From Limnohabitans curvus (GTDB lineage Bacteria > Pseudomonadota > Gammaproteobacteria > Burkholderiales > Burkholderiaceae_C): DNA of 64,000 bases. Of this stretch, positions 51,408-60,561 are shown in pieces. Location: positions 186,001 through 250,000 of the forward strand of contig NZ_NESP01000001.1 of the NCBI RefSeq assembly GCF_003063475.1, given 5' to 3'. A program made the translations under genes and the position numbers. Each line of letters opens with the position of its first letter. Within the stretch, counting starts at the first letter, position 1. Under the pieces are notes generated by a model. That model made no database searches, was not told the origin of the DNA, and saw only the letters and a program-made list of their open reading frames with translations.

Positions 51408-52292
51408 ATGGCTGACAAACACCAACTGAATGAAGAACAAATTCAACGCCTGCGCGATGACCTTTTGGACACGCTGGACGAAGAGCTTGAAATGTCTATC
51501 GACGAAGAAGGCAGCAACACAGACCGCGTGAAATATTTCCGCGAATTGCTGCGCTTGCAAGGCGAATTGGTCAAGCTGCAAGACTGGGTGGTGGCCACCA
51601 AGCAAAAAGTGGTGATCTTGTTTGAAGGTCGTGATGCCGCAGGCAAAGGCGGTGTGATCAAGCGCATCACCCAACGCCTCAACCCACGCGTGTGTCGTGT
51701 GGCTGCCCTACCCGCCCCCAACGACCGCGAGCGAACGCAGTGGTACTTTCAGCGCTACGTAGCCCATTTGCCCGCTGCTGGTGAGATTGTGTTGTTTGAC
51801 CGCAGCTGGTACAACCGCGCAGGCGTCGAACGTGTGATGGGGTTTTGCAACGACGACGAGTACGAAGAGTTTTTCCGCACCGTGCCTGAGTTTGAAAAAA
51901 TGTTGGCGCGCAGCGGCATCACACTCATCAAGTATTGGTTCTCCATCACCGACGATGAACAACACGCGCGCTTCTTAGGTCGTATTCACGACCCCCTGAA
52001 GCAGTGGAAGCTCAGCCCGATGGATTTAGAAAGCCGTCGCCGTTGGGAAAACTACACGGTCGCCAAAGAAACCATGATCGAGCGCACACACACACCCGAA
52101 TCGCCATGGTGGGTGGTGCAAGCGGTGGACAAGAAGAGTGCACGTCTGAATTGCATTCACCACTTGCTCACGCATTTCAACTACCACGAAATCGCGCATC
52201 CAGAAATTGACTTGCCTGCGCGCGTGAGGAATCCGGACTACATCCGCCATCCCGTACCAGACGACATGGTTGTCCCAGAAATCTATGGATGA
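51408..52292 (+). CDS. ppk2: Polyphosphate kinase 2
   Basis: PPK2-family enzyme that transfers phosphate between polyphosphate and nucleotides; 294 residues, a class I single-domain size. ATG 51408 has AAGGAA 6-7 nt upstream and fits the family N-terminus; an in-frame ATG 24 nt earlier was rejected. Walker A FEGRDAAGKG at 72-81, Walker B/lid FDRSWYNRAG at 130-139, and PLKQWKLSPMDLESRRRW. It is the second polyphosphate-synthesising or -using kinase of the island besides ppk1; whether it prefers ADP, GDP or AMP cannot be read. Confidence 0.95.
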   Translation: MADKHQLNEEQIQRLRDDLLDTLDEELEMSIDEEGSNTDRVKYFRELLRLQGELVKLQDWVVATKQKVVILFEGRDAAGKGGVIKRITQRLNPRVCRVAALPAPNDRERTQWYFQRYVAHLPAAGEIVLFDRSWYNRAGVERVMGFCNDDEYEEFFRTVPEFEKMLARSGITLIKYWFSITDDEQHARFLGRIHDPLKQWKLSPMDLESRRRWENYTVAKETMIERTHTPESPWWVVQAVDKKSARLNCIHHLLTHFNYHEIAHPEIDLPARVRNPDYIRHPVPDDMVVPEIYG

Positions 52293-52307
52293 CCAGCAAC
52301 TGTCTGA

Positions 52308-52325
52308 ATTTCACGCCAACGTCAC
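52308..52325 (+). promoter_or_regulatory. PhoB-box-like repeat upstream of dagK
   Basis: ATTTCACGCCAACGTCAC: both half-sites keep TCAC, 11 bp apart. TAAATT (52336-52341) lies exactly 10 nt downstream, resembling TAAAGT of phoX and pstS. The start codon follows at 52350. Confidence 0.55.
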
Positions 52326-52349
52326 AAATCATTTGTAAATTAACAAACC

Positions 52350-52745
52350 ATGAATCAGATTCATGAAAACCTGCAAAAGCAAAGACGTGGCTTGAACCGC
52401 GTCATCCATGCATTTGGCTATTCCATACAAGGTTTGCAAGCTGCCATGCATGAACCCGCGTTCAAGCAAGAGGCTTATCTTGCTTTCGTATTAATTCCGT
52501 TGTCGTTTTTTTTAGGTAGCAACTGGGTTGAAATTTCAGTTCTTTCAGGATCGGTGATTTTTGTTTTGACAGTCGAACTTTTAAACACAGGCTTAGAGTC
52601 TGCCATCGATCGTGTGGGCCCACAGTGGCACGATCTTTCTAAGCGTTGCAAAGACTTAGGAAGCGCCGCTGTGCTGCTTAGCATTCTGCTTTGCATGAGC
52701 ATTTGGCTCACCGCACTTTTCTTGAAGTTTTCACAATACTTTTAG
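52350..52745 (+). CDS. dagK: Diacylglycerol kinase
   Basis: Small trimeric inner-membrane kinase, 131 residues, converting diacylglycerol plus ATP to phosphatidic acid. Three membrane helices and the catalytic signature VELLNTGLESAIDRV (E and N of the family motif) are present, preceded by AFGYSIQGLQAAMHEPAFKQE. It stands 57 nt after ppk2 with its own Pho-box-like site. In a lipid-remodelling setting it competes with Agt for diacylglycerol or recycles the excess. Confidence 0.94.
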   Translation: MNQIHENLQKQRRGLNRVIHAFGYSIQGLQAAMHEPAFKQEAYLAFVLIPLSFFLGSNWVEISVLSGSVIFVLTVELLNTGLESAIDRVGPQWHDLSKRCKDLGSAAVLLSILLCMSIWLTALFLKFSQYF

Positions 52746-52757
52746 AAAAGCTCACGC

Positions 52758-53468
52758 GTGATGGCCTTCATGAGCATTCGTCGTTTATTACTGGGACTGC
52801 TTCTCACAACCTCTGAGCCAAGTTTTGCAGCCAGACCATTCGTCACCGATGACGCAAGATTAACCAGCGCTGAAAGCTGTCAACTCGAAAGCTGGTCGCG
52901 TTCTTACCAAAAAAGCCATGAATTCTGGATACTTCCCGCTTGTAATTTGACGGGTAACTTTGAGATCACGGCAGGCACAGGAACAGCAAAAAATGAGGGG
53001 GGCATTGCCACGCAAGATTTCATCCTTCAAGGCAAGACCCTATTTCGCGAACTCACCACCAACGGATGGGGGTGGGGCCTTGCTCTCGGCAAAGTGAACC
53101 ACCCTGACATTGCACCTGGGCCAAACTTATTGGGCAACACATACGCCTATATTCCCGTGTCATTTTCGACGCTCGACGACAAGGTGATTTTTCATACCAA
53201 TATGGGTTGGTTAAGAGACAAAGCAACCGCTGAAAACCGCGCGACTTGGGGTGGGGGTGCAGAGGTGCAAGCCACATCACGTCTCTTGTTCATCGCCGAA
53301 TCATTTGGCGACAACAAGAGCACACCTTATTGGCAAATTGGCGCACGCTACACCATCATTCCTCATTTGTTTCAACTCGACACCACCATGGGCCGTCAAT
53401 TCAATAGCACCAACGACACACGTTGGATTTCGTTTGGGCTGAGGATTACACCCGAGAAAATATTTTGA
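52758..53468 (+). CDS. Putative outer-membrane beta-barrel protein
   Basis: 236 residues with a signal peptide (SIRRLLLGLLLTT..., cleavage near FAA|RPF). The mature part begins RPFVTDDARLTSAESCQLESW and alternates aromatic/hydrophobic residues typical of a small barrel (WGWGLALGKVNHP, WGGGAEVQATSRLLFIAESFG, YWQIGARYTIIPHLFQLD, WISFGLRITPEKIF with a terminal F). The ITAGTGTA and DDARLTSAES starts recall a broad family of uncharacterised outer-membrane transporters. ATG 52758 or 52770 may be used. It is 12 nt after dagK and probably co-transcribed. Confidence 0.78.
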   Translation: MMAFMSIRRLLLGLLLTTSEPSFAARPFVTDDARLTSAESCQLESWSRSYQKSHEFWILPACNLTGNFEITAGTGTAKNEGGIATQDFILQGKTLFRELTTNGWGWGLALGKVNHPDIAPGPNLLGNTYAYIPVSFSTLDDKVIFHTNMGWLRDKATAENRATWGGGAEVQATSRLLFIAESFGDNKSTPYWQIGARYTIIPHLFQLDTTMGRQFNSTNDTRWISFGLRITPEKIF

Positions 53469-53509
53469 TCCTGTGGATGAGGACGCTATAAGTCCCAATA
53501 TTCATCACC

Positions 53510-53527
53510 ATGTCATAAAAATTTAAT
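53510..53527 (+). promoter_or_regulatory. PhoB box upstream of the MgtE_N-CorA fusion gene
   Basis: ATGTCATAAAAATTTAAT, matching the classic CTGTCAT-AAAA-CTGTAAT at 15 of 18 positions. TAAATA follows at 12 nt. An extra CTGTCAT stands at 53549-53555 just before the start codon. Confidence 0.7.
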
Positions 53528-53563
53528 AAATTCGTCAGGTAAATAAACCTGTCATTACGTTGC

Positions 53564-54859
53564 ATGTCACTGAAAAATTTAATCGATATGTTGAACAAAC
53601 AAAAGTTAGTCGATGGCATGGTCCACAGCCAACACATGCACAAGCATGACTTTGTTGAATCCTTGCTTCAAAAACAACACGATGCAGAACTGCAAAACTT
53701 TATTGCCAAGCAAAGTGCCACCGAAATCGGCAGCTATCTTGACGCATTACCGCTCGAAGAAGCACAAAAACTTTGGCACAAGATTCCCGCAGAGCGTGAA
53801 AACGATGTGCTGTGGGAAATCTCGGACGAACGCCGCATCGACATTGCAGGCGATCGACAACCTGGTTTTGAAGACAGCAAGATCAATGTTTATCAACTTG
53901 TTGACGGTCGACTCAAAAGTATTCCACTGTCTGGCCGCAAAGACCTAGAGGGTGCAAAACCAATTTGGGTTGATTTGGTCAACTCCAGCAAAGCTGAACG
54001 TGTATTTGTTGGATCGCATTTTGGCGTTGAATTACCAGACCCTATTCAAGCCACCGACTTGGAGGTAAGCGCTCGATTTCACGTTGAAGAAAATGACGAC
54101 ATTCACTTGCATTCCAACTTTTTATTGGACCGTGATGGCAACTCTAGAAGCGTTCCGGTTGCTTTTATCTTGCATGGTGGAATTTTATTTTCTTTACGCA
54201 ACGAAGAACTTTCTGTATTTAGGCTACAGCGCCGACGCGCCCTCACGCAGCCTAATTACGTCACTGACTGCATTGACTTGTTATTAGACCTCTACGGTGC
54301 AGATGTTGAGATATCAGCAGACTCTTTGGAAAACATCTATGCAAAGCTAGGCGTGGTAGGCAGACATGTACTCAGTGAAGCTATCACCGATCAAGAGGCT
54401 GCCGGAATCTTGGCCGACATCGCAGAAGAAGAAGATCAAAACGGTCGCATTCGCAGCAACATTCTTGATACACAACGGGCCTTGAGTTTTTTAATGCGCG
54501 GTCGATTGCTCACACCGGATCAGATTTCAGATGCCAAGCAAATTTTGCGCAACATTGATTCGTTGAACAGCCACACGGCTTTCCTGTTTGACAAGATCAA
54601 CTTCTTGATGGATGCCACGATTGGTTTCATCAATATCAACCAAAACAAACGCGTGAATCAGCTCACTGTGTTCAGTGTGGTGTTCATGCCTATCAACATC
54701 TTGGCTGGCGTGGGTGGCATGTCTGAGTTTTCCATGATGACGGAAGGTACGCCTTGGCCGCTGGCATATGGTGGGTTTTTATTAGGTTCTGCATTCATCG
54801 GTTTGATCACGTATGTGTTGCTCAAGCATTTCGAGAAACGACGTCTTAAAAAACAATGA
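53564..54859 (+). CDS. CorA-type transporter fused to an MgtE N-terminal-like domain
   Basis: 431 residues. About 30-95 reads like the superhelical MgtE_N domain (LQKQHDAELQNFIAKQ, EIGSYLDALPLEEAQKLW, HKIPAERENDVLWEISDE). Residues about 105-360 fit the CorA cytoplasmic funnel (DLVNSSKAERVF; DCIDLLLDLYGADVEISADSLENIY; a long helix with NILDTQRALSFLMRGRLL). Two C-terminal membrane helices follow. The usual pore signature GMN is replaced by GGMSE at 384-388. Mg2+ or another divalent cation is the likely substrate, but the altered signature makes selectivity open. It is preceded by a PhoB box and overlaps the next small gene by ATGA. Confidence 0.85.
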   Translation: MSLKNLIDMLNKQKLVDGMVHSQHMHKHDFVESLLQKQHDAELQNFIAKQSATEIGSYLDALPLEEAQKLWHKIPAERENDVLWEISDERRIDIAGDRQPGFEDSKINVYQLVDGRLKSIPLSGRKDLEGAKPIWVDLVNSSKAERVFVGSHFGVELPDPIQATDLEVSARFHVEENDDIHLHSNFLLDRDGNSRSVPVAFILHGGILFSLRNEELSVFRLQRRRALTQPNYVTDCIDLLLDLYGADVEISADSLENIYAKLGVVGRHVLSEAITDQEAAGILADIAEEEDQNGRIRSNILDTQRALSFLMRGRLLTPDQISDAKQILRNIDSLNSHTAFLFDKINFLMDATIGFININQNKRVNQLTVFSVVFMPINILAGVGGMSEFSMMTEGTPWPLAYGGFLLGSAFIGLITYVLLKHFEKRRLKKQ

Positions 54860-55089
54860 GAAACACAGCTATGACTTATCACAAACACGAATCTTCTGAA
54901 ATCAAAGACGATGGCTTGCGTTACAGCAAAAAGAAAAATGGCTCTCCTTTTGAAGGCACAGGCAGAACCGGTGAGATGATGAGCTGCATCAAATGCGGCA
55001 CGCACAAGCCAAGATCTAGCGGCTCATTTCGACGCTTTTTAAATGCCAACCATTTTTTTTGCGGAGAATGCCGCGCGGTTCCAGCTTAA
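54856..55089 (+). CDS. Small zinc-ribbon-like protein
   Basis: 77 residues; ATG 54856 overlaps the stop of the CorA fusion (ATGA). ATG 54871 is an alternative. Two CxxC knuckles, CIKCG near 45 and CGEC near 70, separated by HKPRSSGSFRRFLNANHFF, look like a zinc ribbon. No family was recognised. The gene is convergent with phoR, overlapping it by 4 bp. Translational coupling hints at a role with the transporter or as a small regulator. Confidence 0.72.
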   Translation: MRNTAMTYHKHESSEIKDDGLRYSKKKNGSPFEGTGRTGEMMSCIKCGTHKPRSSGSFRRFLNANHFFCGECRAVPA

Positions 55090-56435
55090 GCGGGTAGGCG
55101 CCACCGGGTCGATGGAAATACCAATTTAAAGCACGAACCCTGCCCCACTTCACTGGTGATAGACAAGCTACCACCATGGCGCTGCATCACGTGTTTAACG
55201 ATCGCCAACCCCAAGCCTGTGCCACCCGATTCGCGCGAACGGCTTCGGTCTACACGATAAAAACGCTCGGTCAAGCGCGGCAAATGCTCTGCAGCAATTC
55301 CCGCTCCCGTGTCACGCACTGAGATCAACAAACTGCCATCCACACCTTGATCAACGTTGACATAGATATGTCCCCCTGCCGGGGTGTAACGGACCGCGTT
55401 GCTCACTAAATTTGACAAAGCACTTTGCAGTTCACGTGGATCCCCCATCAGTGATGCTTGGGCAAGCAAAGGATTCATCTCAAATTGGATGATTTGAGCT
55501 GCAGCCCCCTGAGCAATTGCATCCGATAAACCACGCGCCTCTGATTCACACGTCTGCACCAAGTTCGACACGCGCATCGTGTTAGAAAAATTAGGGATGG
55601 GGCTGCCCTCTAAACGCGAGAGCGTGAGCAAGTCCTCCACCAAACCTTGCATCCGAATGGCTTGTACCGCCATCAAGGCCAGGTAGCGCTTTTGCTCCTC
55701 GACACTCAATGGCAGCGTTTGCAATGTTTCGACAAACCCAGACATCACTGTCAACGGGGTTCGAATTTCGTGCGACACATTAGCCACAAAATCACGGCGC
55801 ATGGCCTCAGCTTGCTCCAACATCGTGACATCGCGGGTGAGTAACAGCTGCTTACCTTCCCCATAACGATGGCGTTGCACGGAAATGCGCACTGGACGTT
55901 CAACCCGGTCTTTGCGACCCGCCATCACGATAGGCTCATTGGGCTGCTCAACTGCCATATACGCAGTGAACACCGGATCACGCAGCAAATTGCCAATGCG
56001 TTGCATGACATCGCGCTCGGGGTGAATGCCCAGCTGCGATGCTGCCGTTTGATTGCACCATTCAATTTGCGCATTGGCATCCAGCATCACCACGCCATTG
56101 GGTGAAGCTTGAATAGCCGATAAGAAATCTTTCAAGCGTTGCTCGCCAGCATCAATGCTGCGTTCACGTTCGCGTAAAAGCTTGCGCGCACGCTCTAAGA
56201 CCACCCCCCACCAGCCAGACATTTGCGGCACGATGCCCAAATCACCATGACGTAACCAAGAGCGCACTCGGTAACCACGCCACGCGTCAACCAGCATCCA
56301 GATGACACCTGCAGTCAACGCCCCAACCAACAGATAAATGACAGGTTGCGGCTTGTCGCCGATCACAGCCCATGCAAAACCGATAGCGGCACCAAAGGCT
56401 AAGAGAGAGAAAAATGAAAGAAATCGACTGATCAC
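55086..56435 (-). CDS. phoR: Phosphate regulon sensor histidine kinase PhoR
   Basis: Inner-membrane kinase controlling PhoB according to Pst/PhoU state. 449 residues with two N-terminal membrane segments (to about 45), a PAS domain near 100-205 (AIQASPNGVVMLDANAQIEWCN), HisKA with H222 (DFVANVSHEIRTPLTV) and an HATPase domain (LSNLVSNAVRYTPAGG; GTGLGLAIVKHVMQRHGG). The short periplasmic part and the PAS are standard for PhoR. It follows phoB by 18 nt. Confidence 0.95.
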   Translation of the reverse strand: MISRFLSFFSLLAFGAAIGFAWAVIGDKPQPVIYLLVGALTAGVIWMLVDAWRGYRVRSWLRHGDLGIVPQMSGWWGVVLERARKLLRERERSIDAGEQRLKDFLSAIQASPNGVVMLDANAQIEWCNQTAASQLGIHPERDVMQRIGNLLRDPVFTAYMAVEQPNEPIVMAGRKDRVERPVRISVQRHRYGEGKQLLLTRDVTMLEQAEAMRRDFVANVSHEIRTPLTVMSGFVETLQTLPLSVEEQKRYLALMAVQAIRMQGLVEDLLTLSRLEGSPIPNFSNTMRVSNLVQTCESEARGLSDAIAQGAAAQIIQFEMNPLLAQASLMGDPRELQSALSNLVSNAVRYTPAGGHIYVNVDQGVDGSLLISVRDTGAGIAAEHLPRLTERFYRVDRSRSRESGGTGLGLAIVKHVMQRHGGSLSITSEVGQGSCFKLVFPSTRWRLPA

Positions 56436-56453
56436 ATAAACCTTGCAGGTGCT

Positions 56454-57140
56454 TTAGGACTGATGAGTGATTCTGTAGCCTACGCCACGAACAGTCTCTA
56501 CCATGTTACCCGCTGCACCTAAAGCTTCACGCAAACGCTTCACATGCACATCCACCGTGCGTTCTTCGATGAACACGTGATCACCCCACACACGGTCCAG
56601 CAACTGACTGCGGCTGTGCACACGTTCAGCGTGGTGCATCAAATAGTTGAGTAACTTAAATTCGGTAGGGCCCAGCTTGATGCCTTGGTCGTTGAAGCTG
56701 ACACGGTGTGTCGAACCATCCAATTGCAAGCCGCCAATGCGCACCACATCACTGGCTTGCTCAGGGGCGCGGCGTCGCAACACGGCACGAATGCGCGCTA
56801 GCAGCTCTTGGGTAGAAAACGGTTTGGTGATGTAGTCATCCGCACCGGCATCAAGACCTGCAATTTTGTCGGGCTCATCGCCACGGGCGGTGAGCATCAA
56901 AATGGGCGTGGTCTTGGTCCGTGGGTCGGCACGCCAACGGCGGGCCAACTCCAAACCACTTTGACCAGGCAACATCCAATCTAACAAGATCACATCGGGC
57001 AACACCTCGTCGATGTGCTTCTGCGCAGCCACACCATCACCCGCCAACATCGGCATCATGCCGTTGTGGCGCAAATTGATCGAAATGAGTTCAGCAATCG
57101 CTGACTCATCTTCAACCACCAAAACGCGTGCAACTTTCAT
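56454..57140 (-). CDS. phoB: Phosphate regulon response regulator PhoB
   Basis: 228 residues from ATG 57140 (an in-frame TTG two codons earlier was rejected). The receiver domain has E10/D11, phospho-acceptor D54 (VILLDWMLPGQSGLEL) and K106 (YITKPFS). The winged helix ends with EERTVDVHVKRLREAL and MVETVRGVGYRI, as in PhoB. It is the predicted binder of the 7-4-7 boxes throughout this island. It lies between phoU and phoR in the pst operon. Confidence 0.96.
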   Translation of the reverse strand: MKVARVLVVEDESAIAELISINLRHNGMMPMLAGDGVAAQKHIDEVLPDVILLDWMLPGQSGLELARRWRADPRTKTTPILMLTARGDEPDKIAGLDAGADDYITKPFSTQELLARIRAVLRRRAPEQASDVVRIGGLQLDGSTHRVSFNDQGIKLGPTEFKLLNYLMHHAERVHSRSQLLDRVWGDHVFIEERTVDVHVKRLREALGAAGNMVETVRGVGYRITHQS

Positions 57141-57157
57141 CTTCAAAAAACTTTCAA

Positions 57158-57859
57158 TCAGCTCATCGAGGATTCAACATCGGCCAATGGGGTATGACGC
57201 ACGTCTTCGCCCTTGACGATGTAGATGATGAATTCGGCAATGTTTTTGGAGTGGTCACCAATGCGCTCAATCGCTTTGGCAATGAACAGCAAATCCAAGC
57301 TGGCCGAGATGGTGCGTGGGTCTTCCATCATGTAGGTGATGAGCTTGCGCACAAAGCCGTCGAACTCTTTGTCAATTTCGTTGTCTTCGCGCAAGATACT
57401 CACCGCCATCGGCACATCCAAGCGTGCAAAGGCATCCAGTGCTTTGCGCAACAAACCTGAAGCCAAATCAGCCGAAACACGCAAATCGCTGGATGGCAAG
57501 GAACGTGGTGCAGAGCCTTCAATGATGGACTTGACCATGCGAGCAATCTTGGCCGCTTCGTCGCCGACGCGTTCCAAGTTGGCGGTAGTCTTAGACATGG
57601 CCATGAGCAAGCGCAAATCGCGTGCAGTGGGTTGACGACGGCCAATGACTGAGGCGATTTCGCGGTCGATTTCAACCTCTAAGCTGTTAACTTTGTTTTC
57701 AGTCACCAACACATCGTCAGCCGCTTCAGGGCTGAACTGAGACAAAGCAAACACGGCTTGGCGAATTTGTGACTCGACCAAACCACCCAACTCCATCACG
57801 TGTGAAGAGATGTTATTGAGGTCGGAATCAAATTGTGAGGACAGGTGTTTTTCTGGCAT
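57158..57859 (-). CDS. phoU: Phosphate signalling protein PhoU
   Basis: Cytoplasmic helical-bundle protein, 233 residues, that links PstB and PhoR and lowers PhoR kinase activity when phosphate is ample. Family motifs occur in two repeats: HVMELGGLVESQIRQAVFALS and ERVGDEAAKIARMVKS in the first, AIERIGDHSKNIAEFIIYIVKGEDVRH in the second. It is 14 nt after pstB. Confidence 0.95.
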   Translation of the reverse strand: MPEKHLSSQFDSDLNNISSHVMELGGLVESQIRQAVFALSQFSPEAADDVLVTENKVNSLEVEIDREIASVIGRRQPTARDLRLLMAMSKTTANLERVGDEAAKIARMVKSIIEGSAPRSLPSSDLRVSADLASGLLRKALDAFARLDVPMAVSILREDNEIDKEFDGFVRKLITYMMEDPRTISASLDLLFIAKAIERIGDHSKNIAEFIIYIVKGEDVRHTPLADVESSMS

Positions 57860-57873
57860 GGTGATCTCTCCTA

Positions 57874-58650
57874 TTAGCCGAAGCGGCCAGTGATGTAGTC
57901 TTCTGTGGCAGTTTTATTGGGTTTGAAGAAGATTTGTTCGGTCTCGCCAAACTCGACCAATTCGCCCAAATACATATAAGCCGTGTAGTCGCTACAACGC
58001 GCGGCTTGCTGCATGTTGTGGGTCACGATGGCAATGGTGTAGTCGGCTTTGAGCTCATGCACCAACTCTTCCACCTTGCCCGTCGAAATGGGGTCGAGCG
58101 CCGAGGTTGGCTCGTCCAACAACAACACCGAGGGCTTCACCGCCACACTGCGCGCAATGCACAAACGCTGCTGCTGACCACCCGAGAGTGACAAGCCGTT
58201 TTGGCCGAGTTTGTCTTTGACCTCGGTCCACAACGCGGCTTTGGTCAAGGCCCATTCAACGCGCTCATCCATCTCAGTTTTGCTGAGGTTTTCATACAAA
58301 CGCACGCCAAAAGCGATGTTGTCGTAAATCGTCATCGGGAACGGGGTAGGCTTTTGAAACACCATACCAATGCGGGCACGCAGCAAATTCAAATCTTGCT
58401 TCGCATCCAAAATGTTTTGGCCGTAAAAGTTGATTTCACCTTCGGCACGTTGACCTGGGTACAGGCTGTACATGCGGTTCAAGGTGCGCAACAAAGTAGA
58501 TTTACCGCAACCGGATGGACCGATGAACGCGGTGACCTTGCGCTCAGCAATGTCCATGGTGACATTGCGCAAGCCTTGAAACTTGCCATAGAAGAAGTTC
58601 AAGTCGCGAACTTCGATGGCGTTTTTGGGTGCTGTTTTGATTTCAGACAT
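57874..58650 (-). CDS. pstB: Phosphate ABC transporter ATP-binding protein PstB
   Basis: ATPase of the high-affinity phosphate importer, 258 residues from ATG 58650. Walker [18 protein letters not shown], signature [18 protein letters not shown], Walker [13 protein letters not shown] and the H-loop [28 protein letters not shown] are all present, as is the PstB-specific [13 protein letters not shown]. An in-frame TTG four codons upstream was rejected. Confidence 0.97.
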   Translation of the reverse strand: MSEIKTAPKNAIEVRDLNFFYGKFQGLRNVTMDIAERKVTAFIGPSGCGKSTLLRTLNRMYSLYPGQRAEGEINFYGQNILDAKQDLNLLRARIGMVFQKPTPFPMTIYDNIAFGVRLYENLSKTEMDERVEWALTKAALWTEVKDKLGQNGLSLSGGQQQRLCIARSVAVKPSVLLLDEPTSALDPISTGKVEELVHELKADYTIAIVTHNMQQAARCSDYTAYMYLGELVEFGETEQIFFKPNKTATEDYITGRFG

Positions 58651-58668
58651 TTGTAAATCCAATTGAAA

Positions 58669-59523
58669 TTAAGCGCTGACTTTGTCGCGGAAAAACACAC
58701 GTGCCAAGATGTTGAGTACAAGCACAGTCAAGGTGATCAACAACGCACCAGCCCAAGCAAGGCGAACCCAGTTGTCATAGGGGCTCATGGCGAACTGGAA
58801 AATCACCACTGGCAAGTTGGCCATAGGTGCCCCCATGTTGGTGCTGAAGAATTGATTGTTCAAAGCGGTAAACAGCAAAGGCGCTGTTTCACCGCTGATG
58901 CGGGCCACCGCCAGCAACAAACCCGTCATCACGCCGCTCTTGGCCGCGCGCAAAGTGATGAAGGTAGAGACCTTCCAACGCGGCGCGCCCAAAGCAAATG
59001 CGGCTTCGCGCAAGCTGCCAGGCACCAAGCGCAACATGTTTTCGGTGGTGCGCATGATCACGGGCACAGCAATGAGTGACAAAGCCAAGCTACCGGCGTA
59101 GCCTGAAAAGTTACCCACCGTGGCCACTGCAATCGCGTACACAAACAAGCCCAGCACAATAGATGGCGCTGACAACATGATGTCGGTCACAAAGCGGGTG
59201 AGCTCAGCGGTTTTGCTCTCGTCACCGTACTCGGTCAAGTACACCCCCGCCAAGATGCCTACGGGGGTAGAGACCAAGACGGTCAAACCCACGATCATCA
59301 AACTGCCAACAATGGCGTTGCGCAAACCACCGCCTTCGGTGCCAGGTGCTGGCGTGTCGCTGGTCAGCAAGTTCGCATCCAATGCCGAGAGGCCGTTGGC
59401 AAACAACACATAAAGAATCCACAACAAGACGGCCAAGCCAATGGCCATGGCGGCCATGGAAAACACCAAGCCGAGCATGCTGGTGATGCGGCGTTTTGTA
59501 TAAAGTTGATTGTTCATTTCCAT
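58669..59523 (-). CDS. pstA: Phosphate ABC transporter permease PstA
   Basis: Inner-membrane subunit with six membrane segments, 284 residues. The EAA-loop region EAAFALGAPRWKVSTFITLRAAKSGVMTG is typical of PstA, as are PSIVLGLFVYAIAV and ARISGETAPLLFTALNN. Two ATGs two codons apart (59523, 59517) share one ribosome binding site. It is 9 nt after pstC. Confidence 0.96.
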   Translation of the reverse strand: MEMNNQLYTKRRITSMLGLVFSMAAMAIGLAVLLWILYVLFANGLSALDANLLTSDTPAPGTEGGGLRNAIVGSLMIVGLTVLVSTPVGILAGVYLTEYGDESKTAELTRFVTDIMLSAPSIVLGLFVYAIAVATVGNFSGYAGSLALSLIAVPVIMRTTENMLRLVPGSLREAAFALGAPRWKVSTFITLRAAKSGVMTGLLLAVARISGETAPLLFTALNNQFFSTNMGAPMANLPVVIFQFAMSPYDNWVRLAWAGALLITLTVLVLNILARVFFRDKVSA

Positions 59524-59532
59524 AGGGTTCTC

Positions 59533-60543
59533 TTAATTGCCTTTGGCTTTTTCAGCACGCAGGATCATCATCTTGGCCATGGCCAACACCACAAAGGTGA
59601 TGACAAAAAGCAAGAAGCCCAGTGCAAACAAGGTGGAGAAATGCAAGGCCTCAGCTTCACCGAACTCGTTGGCCAAAACAGAGGCAATCGAGGTGCCGGG
59701 AGAAAACAACGAGGTGGGCATGCGGTTGGCGTTGCCAATCACAAAGGTCACGGCCATGGTTTCACCCAAAGCACGACCCAGCCCCAACATGATGCCGCCG
59801 ATCACACCTTTTTGTGTGTAGGGCAACACCACCTGGCGCACCACTTCCCATGTGGTGCAACCCAAACCATAAGCAGACTCACGCAGGATGGGCGGTGTGA
59901 TTTCAAACACATCGCGCATCACCGCTGCGACAAACGGCAACACCATGAAAGCCAGCACAATGCCCGCCGCCAAGATGCCCATGCCGTTGGTCGCACCGCC
60001 AAACAAAAATCCCACCAAAGGCATGCCGCCCAACACTTGCTGCAGCGGCACTTGCACGTAGTCCGCAAACAAAGGGGCAAACACAAACAAACCAAACATA
60101 CCGTAGATGATGGAGGGCACGGCCGCCAACAACTCAATCGAAGTACCCAGCGGGCGACGCAACCAAGTTGGGCATGTCTCGGTCAAAAATACGGCCACGC
60201 CAAACGCCAGAGGTACGGCCAATAACAGCGCGATGCCTGCACTGGCCATGGTGCCAACGATGGCAATGGCGGCACCAAAATCTTCATTGATGATGTCCCA
60301 CTCGACATGCCATAAAAATTTAAAACCAAATTTTTGGAAGGTGGGCCATGCATTCACAAACAAGGAAATGATGATGCCCAACAAAGCCGCCAGCACAAGC
60401 AATGAAAACGCTTGCGTGATGCGGTGAAAGAAGAAATCTTGCGTGCGCTGCTTCTTGGCAACTGCCACCATGTCAGCACTCACGGCTTGACCTGATTCTT
60501 CTTTTAGAAAATTGTGTGAGCTCATGACGGACCCTAGACTCAT
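59533..60543 (-). CDS. pstC: Phosphate ABC transporter permease PstC
   Basis: Inner-membrane subunit of the phosphate importer, 336 residues. PstC motifs are AVPLAFGVAVFLTE, PLGTSIELLAAVPSIIYGMFGLF, ESAYGLGCTTWEVVRQVVLPYTQKG-like loop and ALGETMAVTFVIGN. Two in-frame ATGs (60543 and 60525) both have AGGG-type ribosome binding sites. A strong terminator separates it from pstS. Confidence 0.95.
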   Translation of the reverse strand: MSLGSVMSSHNFLKEESGQAVSADMVAVAKKQRTQDFFFHRITQAFSLLVLAALLGIIISLFVNAWPTFQKFGFKFLWHVEWDIINEDFGAAIAIVGTMASAGIALLLAVPLAFGVAVFLTETCPTWLRRPLGTSIELLAAVPSIIYGMFGLFVFAPLFADYVQVPLQQVLGGMPLVGFLFGGATNGMGILAAGIVLAFMVLPFVAAVMRDVFEITPPILRESAYGLGCTTWEVVRQVVLPYTQKGVIGGIMLGLGRALGETMAVTFVIGNANRMPTSLFSPGTSIASVLANEFGEAEALHFSTLFALGFLLFVITFVVLAMAKMMILRAEKAKGN

Positions 60544-60561
60544 AGAAACACCCTACTTCTT

